Source: Brachynemurus nebulosus (lineage: Eukaryota > Arthropoda > Insecta > Neuroptera > Myrmeleontidae). From it: a stretch of DNA of 64,000 nucleotides. A program made the translations under genes and the position numbers. This document shows, one piece after another, positions 59,813 to 64,000 of the stretch. Each line of letters opens with the position of its first letter. Positions within the stretch are counted from its first letter, which is position 1. The DNA is taken from contig JAPWDM010000011.1 of NCBI GenBank assembly GCA_035578155.1, positions 20,498,375 through 20,562,374 on the forward strand. The letters run 5' to 3'. The notes beneath the pieces are model-generated. The model was given only the letters and a program-made list of their open reading frames with translations, did not search any database and was not told the origin of the DNA.

Positions 59813-61302
59813 TTAAATATTAGCTTTTATTACAATTACATTAAGACATTTCAATACAATTACAAAAAAAGTAAAAAAAAGAAAATAAATGATAAAATAA
59901 AATTATATTTTTATATGTTATCCGTCTATAAATGTTATTTGCGATAACATTACACACACCATACCTATTTGCGATAACATTACACACACGTGTGATCACT
60001 GATCACGATCGGCGTCTACGGTTGTTCTGGCTATTACATTCAGACTGACTGGCTCGGACCGTAAAGTGTTAAATAATCATAATTCTTCATCTTTTAAAAT
60101 ATGTAATATAGGATTTTTATATGTATATAAAATTATTTAAAAATAAAGAATACGTGAAGTGGAGACTAATTTTTTTTATTTTCTCAATTTTTGTTAGGGT
60201 GCTTAGATAGAAAACATTTCTAAACAAACGAAAAGTAATGATGAAAAGGATTGACAAATAGTTGATGCTTGTAAAGTACAAAAGGAGCATTTGAATAATC
60301 GAAATATAACAAATTATTGTTTGTCTATAATTTTTTTTTCTTTTTTGGGATACAGATTACTTAATTAATAAGAAGAGAAAATGAAATTAATTTAACCCTT
60401 TCGCTACTAGTGGTACTTACAAGTCCAGTTTTTTTCTGCACGAAAAATACCAGAAATATGTACTGTTTAAATTTTCCTTGAAGTCGTACATTATTGGGAT
60501 TTAAATACATCATTTTATCTATATCATAAGTTAAATACGAGAAAAAACTTAATTTATGGGAAAAAAAAATTTTGGACTCCAAAGTACCACTAGAGTAAAT
60601 AAACACGATAGTTTTTCCGAATTCAGTTTATTTATATTAATGTTTAACATTTAATTTTTCATTAATCTAAATTATAAAAATTAAATAATAGAACAAACAT
60701 TTTACCTAGCAAAAAATACCACTTCATTTTCTTAATTGTGACAATTTTTTTGAGCTTAATTACTCATTTTCAAATAAAATTGTTCTGTTATTTACAAATA
60801 TGGAATACCATAAAGTAATGCTCAAATCAGTGAATATTATATAAATTAATTCAGTAGAACTCAAGGGAAAAAAAATTATTTTACATGATAATGTAGAAAA
60901 CGGTTTTTTCTTTATTACAACAGAAGTATACTTCATATGCTACACATTTAGAAAATGATATTGAGTAGAGACCTAATGCACGGCAAATTTCGCATCTTCC
61001 TCTCAAATTATCAAATATCAAACTTTTTGACATCGGACGCCTCTATTATATTAACATGCTGTGATACTGAATAAACATATTTTTTAGTCGGATAAAGGTT
61101 TTCTAAAGTAAGTCATTGTTGTCTATCTCTAAAATACAATTTCGGTTTCACATTGTTAAAAGCAATAAAAATTGGTGTATAAAACACTTAGTGGTACTTA
61201 CCAGTCCACTTCGTATTTTTGTTAAAATTTTAAAAATTAAGTTGTCAATTTTGTTACTCTTGATATACTTAAAAATAACAAACCATATTTTAACAGAATA
61301 AC

Positions 61303-62407
61303 CATTGATATAGAAGAATATGGATGGAGACCATTTCTTAAGAGAGAGACAAGATATAATATAATATGATATGTTAGAATGAATACGTATATTCCTTTGA
61401 ATGTACCACAAAAAATAAAAACAAAAGAGTAAATATACACGATAACACGTGCAAATAAGCACTAAACATCCAGTCCTACAAAAAATTAAATTTAAAAAAA
61501 TATTAGATAACGCAATACATCGTAAATATAATATTTGGGTAAGTAAATATTGTATTTATCAATAAATGCAACCATTTCTAGCGAAAATTTGTTAATTTTT
61601 CTAAATTTTTCATTTAAAAAAACAGGTTTATAATAAGCGTAAAAATACCAATTTTGACATTACACAAAGTAAAGGAAAGATCGAAAAAGGAATCATTCTA
61701 CATAAATAAGGAATTCGTTTTTTAGTTAAAATATGTGATAATAACGACAAAAATTTTAAAAATATTGTAAAAAATAAAATTATGTAAAAATCAAAATATA
61801 GGTTAGTTGGACCCTTCATTTCAGTAGCGTCTTATATGTAAAATTAATGAGCATATAAAAATTTAACTTCAAGATTATGTATTTTGTTTGTATTTATTTA
61901 TTTATTAATAAAATGATAATTTAATAAACATATAGTTTTATTTATGTTTGTGTCTACTTTTATCAAAAAGATATGTCTTATTAGTGATGGAAAATTATAA
62001 ACCAAAACGTAATCTTTTTAAAGAAATAGTTATAAATTGTAAATAATCGATTAATTTGAGCAATTTTTGTTTTGAGTTTATAGTAATTTATAATATTCTT
62101 TAAGCAGCGTTAAAAAATGCAATAATTTAGTAGACAAGTAAGAATTCGAAAAATTAATTGATAAAATAGTCGAACAGCATTCTTAAGGAGTTGATTATTG
62201 AATTAAATAGAAAAGATATTAAAAATAATTAATTAATTTTTTTGTTTTTATATAAAAATCACAATTATAATAAAAATATACTAAATATATTGTTTTAAAA
62301 GCAATGGCAATGTTTTAATTAAATTAACACCGCTACTGTTTGTTGACAAAATGACGTCATTCATAATACGCACGTTTAATATTCATAATATGTTGATCAG
62401 TATTTTG
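61303..62407. mobile_element. 1.2-kb element of unknown class, copy 2 (end-truncated)
   Basis: Nearly identical to copy 1, but lacks the last 48 bp and is fused directly to copy 3. Preceded by CAGAATAAC (61,294-61,302). Confidence 0.88.
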
Positions 62408-63560
62408 CATTGATATAGAAGAATATGGATGGAGACCATTTCTTAAGAGAGAGACAAGATATAATATAATATGATATGTTAGAATGAATACGTATATTCC
62501 TTTGAATGTACCACAAAAAATAAAAACAAAAGAGTAAATATACACGATAACACGTGCAAATAAGCACTAAACATCCAGTCCTACAAAAAATTAAATTTAA
62601 AAAAATATTAGATAACGCAATACATCGTAAATATAATATTTGGGTAAGTAAATATTGTATTTATCAATAAATGCAACCATTTCTAGCGAAAATTTGTTAA
62701 TTTTTCTAAATTTTTCATTTAAAAAAACAGGTTTATAATAAGCGTAAAAATACCAATTTTGACATTACACAAAGTAAAGGAAAGATCGAAAAAGGAATCA
62801 TTCTACATAAATAAGGAATTCGTTTTTTAGTTAAAATATGTGATAATAACGACAAAAATTTTAAAAATATTGTAAAAAATAAAATTATGTAAAAATCAAA
62901 ATATAGGTTAGTTGGACCCTTCATTTCAGTAGCGTCTTATATGTAAAATTAATGAGCATATAAAAATTTAACTTCAAGATTATGTATTTTGTTTGTATTT
63001 ATTTATTTATTAATAAAATGATAATTTAATAAACATATAGTTTTATTTATGTTTGTGTCTACTTTTATCAAAAATATATGTCTTATTAGTGATGGAAAAT
63101 TATAAACCAAAACGTAATCTTTTTAAAGAAATAGTTATAAATTGTAAATAATCGATTAATTTGAGCAATTTTTGTTTTGAGTTTATAGTAATTTATAATA
63201 TTCTTTAAGCAGCGTTAAAAAATGCAATAATTTAGTAGACAAGTAAGAATTCGAAAAATTAATTGATAAAATAGTCGAACAGCATTCTTAAGGAGTTGAT
63301 TATTGAATTAAATAGAAAAGATATTAAAAATAATTAATTAATTTTTTTGTTTTTATATAAAAATCACAATTATAATAAAAATATACTAAATATATTGTTT
63401 TAAAAGCAATGGCAATGTTTTAATTAAATTAACACCGCTACTGTTTGTTGACAAAATGACGTCATTCATAATACGCACGTTTAATATTCATAATATGTTG
63501 ATCAGTATTTTGGCAAATGCTCCTTCCTTTACAATATTATATACCTCTCCTTCTTCCATG
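62408..63560. mobile_element. 1.2-kb element of unknown class, copy 3
   Basis: Full-length 1153-bp copy with a single 56-bp end unit, followed by CAGAATAAC (63,561-63,569). The 9-bp duplication therefore surrounds the pair, as if both entered together. Its first 1105 bp align with copy 2 with no net length change. Confidence 0.9.
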
Positions 63561-64000
63561 CAGAATAACACAAAAAACGGCAACAATATCGCCAAATTAT
63601 CAAATAATAACAATTAAAAAAACGTTAGTACAATAACTTTTTTACACTTGTGCCCCTAACAAGTTTGAATTTTATTTATGTGTAGCTAGTACATACAATA
63701 CTATTAAAAATTTCAGAAATAATATGTTAAATGATTCTACTTTTAAGTGTTTAAAAGTTTTTTGTATAAAATCTAATAGATATATTTTAAATATGTTAAT
63801 AAAGTTACTGGTACTTGTAAGTACCACTAGTAGTCTACCGACAAAATACATTCGGTAGTTAAGGGGTTAAATTTTGAAATTTCTATATTTTTTTTTAATA
63901 TTACGCATGCCCCCATGTTGTTCTTTAAGGTTTTTGAATATTTAATCTATGAATTAAGATTTTTCTCTTTTATTTTGAAATAAAAACGGTTTTCAATTGT

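Larger units (their letters stand above)
60396..63866. mobile_element. piggyBac-like element hosting the tandem 1.1-kb repeats
   Basis: TTAA at 60,392-60,395 and 63,867-63,870. Ends CCCTTTCGCTAC and GGTAGTTAAGGGG, with shared subterminal ACTAGTGGTACTTACAAGT on the left and its complement at 63,812-63,832 on the right. A further related motif is at 61,190. No transposase seen. A Penelope-like 3' scrap lies at 60,792-60,840. The 2.26-kb tandem pair is nested within. Confidence 0.75.

Overview
This is a window from a repeat-rich, AT-rich insect nuclear genome. The evidence is short GT-AG introns, an animal-type GDP-mannose 4,6-dehydratase, a TMEM9 orthologue, Penelope- and Jockey-type retroelement remains, and many piggyBac, hAT, Harbinger and pogo-type MITEs. 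Long (TA)n arrays punctuate the sequence. The repeat style suggests a large genome such as that of a leaf beetle, but the species is not identified and that guess is weak. No prokaryotic feature, CRISPR array, rRNA or tRNA was seen.

Layout. 1-24,600 holds no host gene I can support. It contains TIR elements flanked by (TA)n, a foldback element with satellite-like arms (11,043-13,727), a ~120-bp tandem repeat (14,570-15,690), a broken Jockey-like retrotransposon (17,467-19,588, minus), and a foldback with ~0.7-kb arms (22,937-24,459). 24,645-26,477 is a piggyBac-like MITE carrying two nested hAT MITEs.

26,480-33,900 and 35,030-42,790 are two copies of a direct segmental duplication. Each carries a gene made of a leader exon, a domain-A exon and a domain-B exon. 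Taken separately, the domain exons look like four small ORFs. Phases and splice sites show that A and B join in frame into two-domain proteins of 317 and 320 aa. The domain resembles the BLES03/C11orf68 (DUF1917, eIF4E-like fold) family; that assignment is from memory of motifs. In both genes the apparent stop after domain A lies inside the GTAAGT splice donor. Each copy has since collected its own transposons, and comparing copies reveals empty insertion sites.

43,189-50,083 (minus) is a complete five-exon GDP-mannose 4,6-dehydratase gene (gmd, 355 aa) with all catalytic residues. Its 5.6-kb second intron holds a nested composite of transposons. 53,735-57,646 (plus) is a complete five-exon TMEM9 gene (195 aa). 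These two genes are divergent. A ~1.2-kb element of unknown class with an exact 8-bp target duplication sits about 200 bp upstream of the TMEM9 start codon. Two more nearly identical copies lie in tandem at 61,303-63,560, nested in a piggyBac-like element (60,396-63,866).

The four genes do not form an operon-like unit. GMD makes the GDP-fucose precursor in the cytosol, TMEM9 is an endosomal/lysosomal membrane protein, and the duplicated pair has no known role. All exon joins are inferred from splice sites, phase and homology, with no transcript evidence.
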